Assembly: GCA_012519205.1 (NCBI GenBank) | Contig: JAAYQR010000011.1 | Coordinates: 79,023 to 143,022, forward strand | DNA length: 64,000 nucleotides | Direction of reading: 5' to 3' | Source of the DNA: Candidatus Epulonipiscium sp. | GTDB lineage: Bacteria; Bacillota; Clostridia; Lachnospirales; Defluviitaleaceae | Shown here: positions 8,817-17,971 of the stretch, in pieces | Numbering within the stretch: the stretch's first letter is position 1 | Layout: each line of letters starts with the position of its first letter | The notes under the pieces: model-generated | The model's database searches: none | What the model was told of the DNA's origin: nothing | What the model saw: the letters and a program-made list of their open reading frames with translations, nothing else | Program-made: the position numbers and the translations under genes

Positions 8817-9707
8817 ATGAAGTTAAAAAAATTTTTAGGGATAATGGTATCTATATCATTGCTTATGGGGGTTGTAGGATGTGCAAATACCGAAAATACA
8901 TTAGGTGCAACTGAAAATAAAAGTGTAATTAATCTAGGTGTTACACCCTACCCACATATAGACCTTATAACTGAAATACTTGAATTATCCTTAGGAGAGT
9001 TAGGTTATGAAACAGAAAGAGTTGAAGGTGATGTAGGTTTTATGTATCTAGGAATGTCCCAAGGCGATATAGATATCTATCCAGATGGATGGTTACCAAT
9101 TTTACACGGTAACTATATCGATAAATACGGCGATAGACTAGAAGTCGGTAACACGATATATGAACAAGTTACCATGGGAATAGTTGTTCCTACCTATGTG
9201 GATATTAACTCCATCCAAGAACTTAAGGATAATGCAGAAATATTTGATAATAAAATAGTTGGTATCGAACCTAGCGCTGGTATCATGTTAACAGCTTCAG
9301 AAACAATAGATGCTTATGGAATGGATAATATCGAATTATTAGAAGGAAGTACCCCTGCTATGCTAGCAGAAGTAGATAATGCTGTTAGAGCAGAAGAACC
9401 TATAGCATTTTTGGGTTGGAGACCCCATATTATGTTTTCTGAATATGACCTTAAGGTATTAGAAGATGATATGGATATTTGGGATTTTGATGATGTTCGT
9501 TCCGTTATGAACCCAGAACTAAAAGAAAAATCACCAGAGGCATATGAACTTATACAAAATTTCAAAATTAGTATAGATGATATAGAAGACATATTATTTA
9601 AACTAGAACAAGGTGAAAACTCCTTAGAAGAATTATCTGCTGAGTGGTTAGCAAATAATAGGGGATTTCTTGATGAAATATTAGAACAAGGGGTGGCATC
9701 TAAATAA
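8817..9707 (+). CDS. opuAC: Glycine betaine ABC transporter, substrate-binding lipoprotein
   Basis: The 296-residue protein has a lipoprotein signal: basic start, hydrophobic core and lipobox ending GVVGC with the modified cysteine at 22. The mature part is an OpuAC-type domain; DIYPDGWLP and AFLGWRPH carry tryptophans of the aromatic cage that holds the quaternary ammonium group. It delivers glycine betaine or a related osmoprotectant to the membrane complex. The start follows AGGAGGAAAAAGGGG. One base separates it from the ATPase gene and all three genes form one operon, preceded by the leader RNA. The exact solute is inferred from family. Confidence 0.93.
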   Translation: MKLKKFLGIMVSISLLMGVVGCANTENTLGATENKSVINLGVTPYPHIDLITEILELSLGELGYETERVEGDVGFMYLGMSQGDIDIYPDGWLPILHGNYIDKYGDRLEVGNTIYEQVTMGIVVPTYVDINSIQELKDNAEIFDNKIVGIEPSAGIMLTASETIDAYGMDNIELLEGSTPAMLAEVDNAVRAEEPIAFLGWRPHIMFSEYDLKVLEDDMDIWDFDDVRSVMNPELKEKSPEAYELIQNFKISIDDIEDILFKLEQGENSLEELSAEWLANNRGFLDEILEQGVASK

Positions 9708-9708
9708 T

Positions 9709-10905
9709 ATGAACAACCCAAAAGTAAGCATTCAAAAAGTATACAAGATATTTGGAAAAAGGACTACAAAAGCTTTAGAAGATCTCAAAAATGGAAAAGA
9801 TAAAGAAACTATTTTAGAAGAAACAAAACAGGTCATTGCTCTTAATAATATTTCCCTTGACATTATGCCAGGGGAAGTATTCGTTATAATGGGGCTATCC
9901 GGAAGTGGTAAATCAACTCTTGCAAGATGTATTAATAGATTAATAAGACCAACTTCAGGAAAAGTCTTAATAGATGGCAAAGATATTACTAAAATGAATA
10001 GTACACAATTAAGGGAAACAAGGCGTAAAAAAATGGGTATGGTATTCCAAAATTTTGGGTTATTTCCACACTTGAATATATTAGATAACGTGGCTTATGG
10101 ATTAAAAATTCAGGGAGTCGAAAAATCTAAAAGATATGAACAGGCAGGCGCGGCCATCGACCAAGTTGGTCTAAAAGGTTGGGAAATGAAATATCCCGAA
10201 GAATTAAGTGGTGGTATGCAGCAAAGAGTGGGCCTTGCTAGAGCCCTAGCCAATGATCCTGACATTTTGATTATGGATGAAGCTTTTAGTGCGTTAGACC
10301 CTCTAATCCGTGCTGATATGCAAGATGAATTAGTAGACCTACAAAAAATTATGAAAAAAACAATTATATTTATTACCCATGACTTGGATGAAGCTATAAA
10401 AATCGGTGATAGAATAGCATTAATGAAAGATGGGCAAGTGATCCAAGTTGGAACAGCCCAAGATATACTCATAAATCCTGCTGATGAATATGTAAGTAAA
10501 TTCACAGAAAATGTAGACAAAAACAAAGTATTTACTGCCGAGCAAATAATGAGAGAACCCACTGCCCTAGCAAATATTACAGATAACCCTCAGGATATTA
10601 TGGATAAAATTATCGAAAAAAAGATAGATTCTATTTTTGTAGTTGATAAGGATAATAACTTAAAAGGACTTATAAGGCGTAAGGAACTAGAAAGAGCTAT
10701 CAAAAATAAAGATACTAATATAACGAAATACCTAGACTTTAATTTTACTAAAGTAAGAAAACATAGATCCCTAGAATCTTTATTAGCACCTCTTGCTAAT
10801 TCCAATGAACCAATTGCTATAGTATCTTCCAAAAATAAACTTTTAGGAATTGTAATAAGAAGCTATATATTCGAAGCTATTACAGGAGGTGTAAAGAGTG
10901 AATAA
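9709..10905 (+). CDS. opuAA: Glycine betaine ABC transporter, ATP-binding subunit with CBS domains
   Basis: This 398-residue ATPase powers betaine uptake. Visible motifs are Walker A GLSGSGKST (about 66-74), the Q-loop VFQNFGLFPH, the signature LSGGMQQRVG, Walker B ILIMDEAFSALDP and the H-loop FITHD. The C-terminal ~130 residues form a tandem CBS module (KKIDSIFVVDKDNNLKGLI and PIAIVSSKNKLLGIV), the ionic-strength sensor in OpuA relatives. Length and CBS tail match OpuAA/ProV. The last eight bases overlap the permease gene. Confidence 0.95.
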   Translation: MNNPKVSIQKVYKIFGKRTTKALEDLKNGKDKETILEETKQVIALNNISLDIMPGEVFVIMGLSGSGKSTLARCINRLIRPTSGKVLIDGKDITKMNSTQLRETRRKKMGMVFQNFGLFPHLNILDNVAYGLKIQGVEKSKRYEQAGAAIDQVGLKGWEMKYPEELSGGMQQRVGLARALANDPDILIMDEAFSALDPLIRADMQDELVDLQKIMKKTIIFITHDLDEAIKIGDRIALMKDGQVIQVGTAQDILINPADEYVSKFTENVDKNKVFTAEQIMREPTALANITDNPQDIMDKIIEKKIDSIFVVDKDNNLKGLIRRKELERAIKNKDTNITKYLDFNFTKVRKHRSLESLLAPLANSNEPIAIVSSKNKLLGIVIRSYIFEAITGGVKSE

Positions 10906-11743
10906 ATTACCCATTATACCCTTGGCAGATATAATAAATACATTTCTTGACAAAAATATAGAAAAAATTACCCCTATAACAAGAGCAATTAGTAAGAGAT
11001 TGGAATGGTTTATAAAAGGGTTTGAAAAAAACTTAATTGCTATAAACCCCATTGTCCTAATATTAATTATTGGTATTTTGATATGGTTTTTATTAAAGGA
11101 TAAAAAACTAAGTGTAATTCTTATGATACTACTTTCAGTTATCCTAGGCCTAGGATTATGGAAAGATGCCATGGGGACATTATCATTAGTAATGATAGGA
11201 ACTGTTATCTCCCTACTAATGGGCATACCTATAGGTATTGCAGCAGCCCTTGATAATACAATAGAAAAAATCATAAGACCTATACTTGATTTTATGCAGA
11301 CCTTACCAAGCTTTGTATATCTTATTCCCGCAGTTATGTTTTTTAGCCTAGGTAAAGTATCAGCTCTCGTAGCTATTTTGATATTCTCTATGCCACCGGC
11401 TATTAGACTAACTAATTTAGGTATTAGGGAAGTACCGGAAGATAAAATCGAAGCTTCAAAAGCTTTTGGGGCTACTAAATTCCAAATACTTTTTGGTATT
11501 CAACTACCTCTAGCACTCAAAACTATTATGACAGGTATTAACCAATGTATTATGATGGCTCTATCTATGTCAGTAATAGCGGCAATGATAGGGGCTGGTG
11601 GATTAGGAAGAAGTGTCCTTACAGCAATGCAAACCGTAGATATTGGTATGGGTATTGAAGGTGGATTAGGAATAGTCTTATTAGCTATAGTTTTAGATCG
11701 GGCAACAGAAAAGATAGCACAGAATAATCAAGGGATTCGCTAA
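10898..11743 (+). CDS. opuAB: Glycine betaine ABC transporter, permease subunit
   Basis: A 281-residue inner-membrane protein of the OpuAB/ProW family with several transmembrane helices. The cytoplasmic coupling loop EASKAFGATKFQILFGIQLP contains the EAA-type consensus that docks on the ATPase. It starts with GTG at 10898 after ACAGGAGG and overlaps the end of opuAA, implying translational coupling. The length is almost the same as the Bacillus OpuAB. No clear terminator follows before the accessory island begins. Confidence 0.94.
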   Translation: MNKLPIIPLADIINTFLDKNIEKITPITRAISKRLEWFIKGFEKNLIAINPIVLILIIGILIWFLLKDKKLSVILMILLSVILGLGLWKDAMGTLSLVMIGTVISLLMGIPIGIAAALDNTIEKIIRPILDFMQTLPSFVYLIPAVMFFSLGKVSALVAILIFSMPPAIRLTNLGIREVPEDKIEASKAFGATKFQILFGIQLPLALKTIMTGINQCIMMALSMSVIAAMIGAGGLGRSVLTAMQTVDIGMGIEGGLGIVLLAIVLDRATEKIAQNNQGIR

Positions 11744-11788
11744 CATAATATAAAATTATAATTAGAAAATAAGCATCTGATTTATGAT

Positions 11789-11877
11789 ATACTCCCTTCT
11801 GGGTAGACTGTTAAAATAATAAAACGGTTTATTAAGAAGGGAGTATAATCGTGCCCAAAAAAGAACAACCCATCTAA
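11789..11877 (+). pseudogene. Truncated gene start with 12-bp inverted repeat (possible IS remnant)
   Basis: A perfect 12-bp inverted repeat (ATACTCCCTTCT at 11789-11800, AGAAGGGAGTAT at 11835-11846) encloses a sequence beginning GGGTAGACTGTTAA. Its right arm includes a ribosome site (GGGAG) set correctly before GTG at 11851, which then encodes only MPKKEQPI and stops. This looks like the surviving 5' end of a gene whose body has been lost, plausibly a transposase at the left edge of the island. Identity is not proven. Confidence 0.35.
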
Positions 11878-11904
11878 TGAAATTCCTTTTCATATTCTAT
11901 TTTA

Positions 11905-11973
11905 TCATGTTTTATATCCAATTTTTCTATTTTTCACATTCTTTAGCATCAAAACAGCTTCAATAGTGATGCT
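11905..11973 (-). pseudogene. Fragment: C-terminal tail of an unknown protein
   Basis: In one minus-strand frame 22 codons end at a stop (…EAVLMLKNVKNRK…). Its DNA resembles a similar short tail at 17842-17886 on the other side of the island (GAAGCT followed by four Ts, then ATGTGA downstream in both). Too short to identify. Confidence 0.2.
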
Positions 11974-11987
11974 GTAATTACTTTGAT

Positions 11988-12104
11988 TTAGATCATTTTA
12001 ACCATTTCTTCAAAGTCTTCATAGCTTTCTACAAATTCATATGGCTCATATTCTCCATATGCTGAGGGCCTAGTAATTGTTACCAATTGAATATCGTATC
12101 CTAC
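11988..12104 (-). pseudogene. Fragment: out-of-frame tail beyond the broken ATP-binding gene
   Basis: A frame different from the upstream gene remains open for 38 codons across its stop and encodes a protein-like tail containing VTITRPSAYGEYEPYEF and ending FEEMVKMI. It could be the true end of another lost gene, or a joint created by deletion. Function unknown. Confidence 0.35.
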
Positions 12105-13324
12105 CTTGTCCTGTAATAGTGATAATTTCTTCTTTACGCATTTTATCAATTACAGTCCGTGCCTGTTGCTTCGTAAAGCCACAAAGTTCCCTGATTGTTG
12201 AATTAGTAATTGCCTCATTTTTTTCTAAATACTCTAGAACCATATTTTTAGCTTTAATATAGTGAACTGTCCTGTCTCTTGTATATTCAACATCTGACTT
12301 AATAGCCTCATACATCTTTGCTGTAAGCATATATTCTTTACCAACCACCTCAAGAAGACCAAGTCTTATTAAATTATTGCAACTTTTTCTTACATCATCT
12401 ACTAGTGTCTGCGTTATATCTGATGCTTCTGATAACAAGATTGTTTTATCATCTGTTAAGTATTGTAAAATCATAAGCTCTGCTAAAGAAAAAGTATATT
12501 GCTGCATTTCTTGTTCTTTAATGACAAATTTTACAAAGTCAATATTATCAATAGAGCTATATATTGTCAAAGAGACAGCATCATTATAAGAACGATACTT
12601 AGGGTATGGTTTTCCCATTGAGACCATTTCCTTAAAAATAATATCAACACCTTGTCCTGTTCTCTGAACATACTTTAATCGTTGTAATGTTTCTGCAATT
12701 AGCTTATTTCTTGGTATAGACGGGTGTGTAATTATATTTTTCTCCGTAATCCCACCCAAGAATCCTCCTGGATTTTCGATTACAACTTTACAGTCAATCT
12801 ATCAATAACACTAATAATAGGCTGTTTCAGATCCAACCTTGCATCGTATTCTTCAAGATTATCGGGTGAATAATGAAGATAAATCACTTCTGCTTGCGGC
12901 AATAATTGCTTGATCGCATCTTCTTTTCCAACAAAAAATAATCCTGCAATTGTAAGTTTCTCCTTTTCCCCATCTGATTTTATAAGTCCAAGATCACGAA
13001 GAAATGCCATATCATCCAATTCGGGTAACGTTGATTTTGAGTCCCTAAGTTTTATTTTCTCTTTTAACTTATATATTTCCAGCTTGTTGATATCAGTTTC
13101 TGTACTCTTATCCACAATTTGTCCAGAAAAATCAGGATTATGTATATAGGAATACTTATTGCTCATTTCATCCGGATAAAATGGTTTAGAATTTCTTCCT
13201 AATCTCTTCAGGCATCTTCCATCTGTAGTTGCATATGTTCTTCCATTAGATTTCACCGAAATCGCAATTACTGTCCTCCCATCATATTTGAAATCATAAA
13301 TTTTATACATAGGTGTTACAATTT
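12070..13324 (-). pseudogene. Broken AlbA_2/Schlafen-type ATP-binding protein gene
   Basis: Two adjacent open frames are parts of one gene. The upstream part (12780-13310, 176 codons) matches the second half of an AlbA_2 (AAA_4, Schlafen-like) domain; the usual first ~80 residues are absent, with a stop just before KIVTPMYKIYDF. The downstream part (from about 12787 in the other frame) resumes at VVIENPGGFLGGITEKN and continues through HPSIPRNKLIAETL, the GHKL-like and winged-helix segments, to 12070. The roughly 80 residues normally joining the two (around the LREALLNAVAHRDY motif) are missing and the frame changes at the joint near 12785. Such proteins are putative DNA-binding regulators or defence-associated ATPases. 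It is probably non-functional. Confidence 0.7.
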
Positions 13325-13401
13325 TGCTTGACTAGAACAAAGGTAAAATTAGTCAAATTCTTTTGTATGTTAAAACAGAAAATTTCTATTTTAGTTCTTA
13401 T

Positions 13402-14679
13402 TTAAATACCATCTTCTTCGATTATTATTTTCTTCAGCTTCCCCTCCAACTTACTTATAATTCCAGTCACCAAGGCATTACCCATCATAAAATATCTTTG
13501 TCTCCTCGTCATACCCGTATTTGTCCAATTAGCAGGAAACATCTGTAATAATTCTGCCTCTATTTCTGTGATTTTTCTATTTTCCCCTAAAATCTCATCA
13601 TAAATTATATGTGATGATCTATTTACAGTACTTTCACTTGTTAACATCGTTCTACTGGGCAGGTCTAAAGGATCTGGGAAGGACATATTTCCTTCAGAAA
13701 ATACATATTCATGCCCAGATTTACTTATTCTTTTAATCCTTTTTGAGCCTTTCAAATAACTCCATTTTTCTAATTCTTTACCTTCTATTACATAGTACTC
13801 CAAGTTTGTATCCTGATATTTTCTAGCTTCTTTAACTATATCTCCCAAAGTATAAAGCTTTTCTGAAATTTGTTCAATTTGATTAAAATTTATTATCTCT
13901 CCATTAATACACATCCCTGTCGTCAAAAACTTCCCATCCTTATAATTTTTTGATATATCTACTGAATCTTTAAATTCTTTTATTGACTTATATTCTGGCT
14001 TTACATCAGTAGTTTTTATGGGAAAAATATCATTAAAGAAACCATCCTCTATAAGATATTTTTCCCTATTTTTTCTCGAAATTATTGCTTTTGAATACTT
14101 TGTAACTTTTAATGATGCAAATATGAAAACCCTTCGTCTCCTTTGGGGCATTCCATATTCCCCAGCATTTATCATTCTCCATTGAGTCATATATCCGAGA
14201 TCATCTAAAGTTTTCAACATCACTGCAAAATCTCTGCCTCTTTGATTTGCAGGAGACTGAAGTAATCTATCTACATTTTCAAGCAAAACAAAAGGTGATC
14301 TTTTCTCATATAATACATCAACTATATCCCACCATAGTACTCCTTTTTTCCCTTGAATACCCATCTCATTTGATAAGCTCCTTGCTACAGAATAGTCCTG
14401 ACAAGGAAATCCCCCTACCAAAAGTGTATGTTCTGGTATTTCCTTTTTATGAACCTTATTTATATCTATATTGCTATGATTTTTATGTCCAAATCTTTTT
14501 GTATAGCAGTCATAAGCAGGCTGCGTCTTAGTAGATGGCTCCCATTGATTTGCCCAAACAAAATCCCATTCTCCATTTTCTATAGCAAGTCCTGTTTCTT
14601 TATTAAACTCTTTTATATGATTTAAACCTACTCGAAATCCACCTACACCAGCAAAAAGTTCAACAACTTTCAATCCCAT
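13402..14679 (-). CDS. C5-cytosine DNA methyltransferase (Sau3AI-type, predicted GATC)
   Basis: A 425-residue m5C methyltransferase with motif order I (FAGVGGFRVGL), IV (GGFPCQDYS, catalytic cysteine), VI (LENVDRLL), VIII (QRRRRVFIFA), a ~170-residue target-recognition region, then IX-X (ELLQMFPANW, GNALV). It protects host DNA from the partner nuclease 57 bases upstream in the same transcript. The partner is clearly Sau3AI-like, so GATC with a methylated cytosine is the expected target; this is inferred from the partner. It is AT-rich and sits in an island with IS debris, which suggests acquisition by transfer. Confidence 0.92.
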   Translation of the reverse strand: MGLKVVELFAGVGGFRVGLNHIKEFNKETGLAIENGEWDFVWANQWEPSTKTQPAYDCYTKRFGHKNHSNIDINKVHKKEIPEHTLLVGGFPCQDYSVARSLSNEMGIQGKKGVLWWDIVDVLYEKRSPFVLLENVDRLLQSPANQRGRDFAVMLKTLDDLGYMTQWRMINAGEYGMPQRRRRVFIFASLKVTKYSKAIISRKNREKYLIEDGFFNDIFPIKTTDVKPEYKSIKEFKDSVDISKNYKDGKFLTTGMCINGEIINFNQIEQISEKLYTLGDIVKEARKYQDTNLEYYVIEGKELEKWSYLKGSKRIKRISKSGHEYVFSEGNMSFPDPLDLPSRTMLTSESTVNRSSHIIYDEILGENRKITEIEAELLQMFPANWTNTGMTRRQRYFMMGNALVTGIISKLEGKLKKIIIEEDGI

Positions 14680-14736
14680 TATTATCCCTCCGTTTGATAC
14701 TTCTATTGTAACTTATTTTGTATAAAAGATCAAACT

Positions 14737-16209
14737 CTATTTTAATTTGTTTTCAATTTGTTTAAGTACATAATCATTATTTAACCAAAAGCACTGTTTT
14801 GTCATCCTATTACCATCTGGCAATATATCCGTATCCCTACTTATTTCTCCATTACCATATTTTATACCATCTACCAAATGTGCTCCTTTTTGTGCATGAG
14901 GTCTTACATGCAATATCTTTGTATTTGATTTCTTAGGTAAATTATTTCTTATCGGTTTGCCTTTTTCTATTGTAAATTTAATGCCATCTTTAAAAATTTT
15001 TACAGCTCTCTCCCACTCTTCCTGTAATGTCCCTTCTATATCACTTACAGCCATATTCCAAAATTTTGCACCAGTTAAATAATAATTATTTTCTTTCTTC
15101 TTATAAATTACAAATAAAATTTTTGTTTCTAAAAAATAGTTATAAACGTCTGATTCTTCCCAACTTTGGTTTATAAGATCCATAATTTTAAAAGTTGGAA
15201 ATGACATCGATTCTCTAATTTTTTTATTGGATTCTAATCTGACTGCTTTAACTTTTATATTTGCTTTCTCAAATTCCTCAGCATTTTTTGTTTTAACTCC
15301 CAATATTTCCAATGCTAAACGACTATACCTATCTTTACTTTTTATATTTTTATCACCAAAAAATTTTTCGAATAAATCTATATCTTTTTTGTTTCTATAC
15401 TTATTAATTTTATCTAAGACAAAGGCTTCAAACTCTACTTTCTCATCATCTTTTAATATTCTATCTTCTTTTTCACTATCTCCTAAAATATAATTTCGTA
15501 GCACATATGTCATATAAGATGCTTTTAAAGAAAATGCCCTAGGCTTAGCTAGTATTTCTGAATTGGGTTGAGGGGTTCTATCTTTAGAACTTGATGATTT
15601 AGTTGCAGCACCCAAATACAAGGTATCGCTTTCTGATAACTCATGAGCTTTACCATCTACTACCTTTTGTTTAATTTTATAAAAATCACTTTCTATAATT
15701 CGTAAGTCTTCTCCTTTCGGGCTAAGCATATAGATATAGTTTATCATATAATCCAACCTATCCTCTATATGCGGTTCCCACAGATAGTATAATAACAGTA
15801 TATTTTTTATTTTTTCCCAAGCATTACTATTATAAAAATCCATATCTATAATAGCCATGTAATTTATCATTGAAATTATTAATCTTTCTTTTGCAGAGAT
15901 AGATTCATTTTTATTGATTTTATAAGGTGTTACTTTTAATTCTACCTCAGCTTCTGGAAAATCTGCCTCAGATATATTATCTGCTTTGTAGTGAAAATAT
16001 CTTTCCTCTATTATTTCTCCTAAACCACCTTTACGACTTTTGTTTTCATAAGATGTCCTATATTCTTCCTCTGTAACCTCTTTTATAACCTCTGTTAAAA
16101 AATATTTGTCTTCATCACAAACATCTTTAAATGTTTTACCTTTCAATTTTTGTGCATATTTATAAATAGATTCCTTTTCTTTTGGATTATATTTCCTAAA
16201 CATTGACAT
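14737..16209 (-). CDS. Type II restriction endonuclease, Sau3AI/MutH family
   Basis: The 490-residue length is nearly that of Sau3AI (489). The N-terminal MutH-like catalytic domain has GGLGEIIEE (helix glutamates) followed by NISEADFPEAEVELKV, which contains the metal-binding D-x(n)-ExK signature. The second half is the degenerate MutH-like regulatory domain (MSFPTFKIMDLINQSW, then a conserved HVRPHAQKGAH and an FWLNNDYV end). Sau3AI cuts before GATC, using two sites by DNA looping; the same specificity is predicted. No controller protein is next to the pair. Transcription order is nuclease then methyltransferase. Confidence 0.9.
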   Translation of the reverse strand: MSMFRKYNPKEKESIYKYAQKLKGKTFKDVCDEDKYFLTEVIKEVTEEEYRTSYENKSRKGGLGEIIEERYFHYKADNISEADFPEAEVELKVTPYKINKNESISAKERLIISMINYMAIIDMDFYNSNAWEKIKNILLLYYLWEPHIEDRLDYMINYIYMLSPKGEDLRIIESDFYKIKQKVVDGKAHELSESDTLYLGAATKSSSSKDRTPQPNSEILAKPRAFSLKASYMTYVLRNYILGDSEKEDRILKDDEKVEFEAFVLDKINKYRNKKDIDLFEKFFGDKNIKSKDRYSRLALEILGVKTKNAEEFEKANIKVKAVRLESNKKIRESMSFPTFKIMDLINQSWEESDVYNYFLETKILFVIYKKKENNYYLTGAKFWNMAVSDIEGTLQEEWERAVKIFKDGIKFTIEKGKPIRNNLPKKSNTKILHVRPHAQKGAHLVDGIKYGNGEISRDTDILPDGNRMTKQCFWLNNDYVLKQIENKLK

Positions 16210-16320
16210 AACTCCCCCATTTAATTGCTAATTTACTTAATTGTTTTAAGTCAGATTTATTATAATATAAACCTATATATATTATAGAATAGAAGGTTAA
16301 TATACTCAAATAGAGAAAGC

Positions 16321-16434
16321 GAATTAGTGGAAGAAAAAAATCGTTCAAAGCAGCTCGCTAAAGAACTCACACATAAGGAAAAAGCACTTGCTGAAACAGC
16401 GGCTTTATTAGTGCTCAAAAAAAGGCTCAAGTGA
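16321..16434 (+). pseudogene. IS3 OrfA, 5'-truncated and frameshifted
   Basis: Thirty-seven codons (ELVEEKNRSKQLAKEL to AAALLVLKK-like end) are the coiled-coil C-terminus of an IS3-family OrfA, which binds the IS ends and oligomerises. The frame ends early because the A-run at 16417-16423 has seven As; with eight the frame would continue to KAQVIWGENEED and stop at the usual place, and would form the A AAA AAG slippery site of this family. Confidence 0.7.
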
Positions 16435-17518
16435 TCTGGGGGGAAAACGAGGAAGATTAATTAGCCTCCCAGATTGCAAGGCAGCGGTTGAACTTATTGA
16501 TGGAGCAAGAGCGCAGGGAGCAAGGCTAGAACCAGCATGTAAAATACTTGGTATTACCAGCAGGACATATCAACGGTGGACACAAGGGGATCACATCAAC
16601 GAAGATCAAAGAGCACACGCTACCAGACCAGAACCAAAAAATAAGTTATTCACAGAGGAAAAAGAAGAAATCTTGGAAATAGTAAACTCCAAAGAATATG
16701 CTAGCTTACCACCTACACAAATTGTTCCCAAATTAGCTGATGAAGATAAATATATTGCATCAGAATCCAGTTTCTACAGAGTGTTACGTGAACAAAAAAT
16801 GCTTACTCATCGTGGGAAAGCTAAACCTGGTGCACCTAGACCACTTTCTACGCATATTGCTGTAAAACCAAATGAAATATGGACATGGGATATTACGTGG
16901 TTACACCGTGATGTGAAAGGACTGTACTATAAGCTATATATGATTGTGGATATTTTCAGCAGGAAAATTGTAGGTTTTGAAGTATGGGAAGAAGAAAATA
17001 GTGCACATTCAGAAGTTCTTGTAAGAAAAGCATTACTATCTGAACGTATTTGTGGAAGACCGATTGTACTCCATTCTGATAATGGTGCACCGATGAAGGG
17101 GGCAACATTCCTAGCAACCTTGGAAAGGCTGGGGGTTCAAAGTTCCTTTTCAAGACCCCGGGTGAGCAATGATAATCCCTATTCAGAGGCATTGTTTAAG
17201 ACATTGAAGTATATTCCCACATACCCCGAAAGCGGATTTGAATCATTAAAGCATGCTAGAGAATGGGTGAAGGAATTCGTTCATTGGTATAATTATGTTC
17301 ATTACCATAGTGGAATTAATTACATGACTCCAAATGATTGGCACAACGGGAATGGCGAAGAGATTATGCAAAAGCATATAGAAGTATATAATCAGGCAAA
17401 AATAGTACATCCCGAGCGCTGGAGTGGACAGATTAGGGACTGCTCTCTTTCTGAAACAGTAGCATTAAACCCTGCAAATGAAGATGAACATAGCCAAGTA
17501 CTAGTGGCTCATGGATAA
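16418..17518 (+). pseudogene. IS3 OrfB, DDE transposase (reading frame largely intact)
   Basis: The frame is open from 16412 and encodes the HTH-like part (LEPACKILGITSRTYQRW), the HTH_21 segment (LPPTQIVPKLADEDKYIASE) and the rve/DDE core: WDITW (first Asp), HSDNGAPM (second Asp) and SEALFKTLKY (Glu), with a normal end. A TTG at 16673 is an internal codon, not a likely natural start. Normally OrfB is made as an OrfAB fusion by frameshifting; here orfA is broken, so active transposase is unlikely even though the catalytic residues remain. Confidence 0.8.
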
Positions 17519-17751
17519 CATAGATTTGATGAAATGAACTATTGGCATGGAGGGCAAGCATGGTAGCATGCAACCTTGCACTGCCTTCATAAACTTTATA
17601 CGACAACTTGCTTGACAGCTTCCGGTATTACCTTAAGATTTATAAAGCAAATATATTATTTGGTTTAGTTGCGCATCATTTATTTTATGTGACATAAGAT
17701 AAAAACAAATGCTTTTAGTAGCTCACTTTCATGTCTATTTTAGTAAATAAA

Positions 17752-17802
17752 AAAGCACCTAGAGTTTAGATAATCAATCTAGCTCTAAGTGCTTTCTTTT
17801 TT
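17752..17802. terminator. Bidirectional terminator between island and guaA
   Basis: AAGCACCTAGAGTTTAGAT pairs imperfectly with ATCTAGCTCTAAGTGCTT; T-runs follow on both strands. It could serve guaA (minus) and transcripts leaving the IS (plus). The rest of 17519-17971 holds only IS flank and a 14-codon minus-strand tail at 17842-17886 that resembles the fragment at 11905-11973. Confidence 0.75.
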
Positions 17803-17971
17803 TCTATTATTTAACTTTATAAAAAATAAGCATAAAATCTACTACTCACATTTTCTCATCATTTCTAGTAAAATAGCTTCAAAATAGCATCACTATTGTA
17901 TTTTTTAATGAACTAATCTTCTACAAATGCTATTTATAAGGGTTTGACGGCAGTAACATTTTCGTTACTAT

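Larger units (their letters stand above)
16300..17640 (+). mobile_element. Decayed IS3-family insertion sequence
   Basis: The remnant contains the end of orfA, a nearly complete orfB, and about 110 bases of non-coding right flank with a short palindromic segment (GGCAAGCATGG near 17551). The 5' part of orfA and the left terminal repeat are missing. Element ends were not determined and the boundaries given are approximate. It lies beside the restriction-modification genes. Confidence 0.8.
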
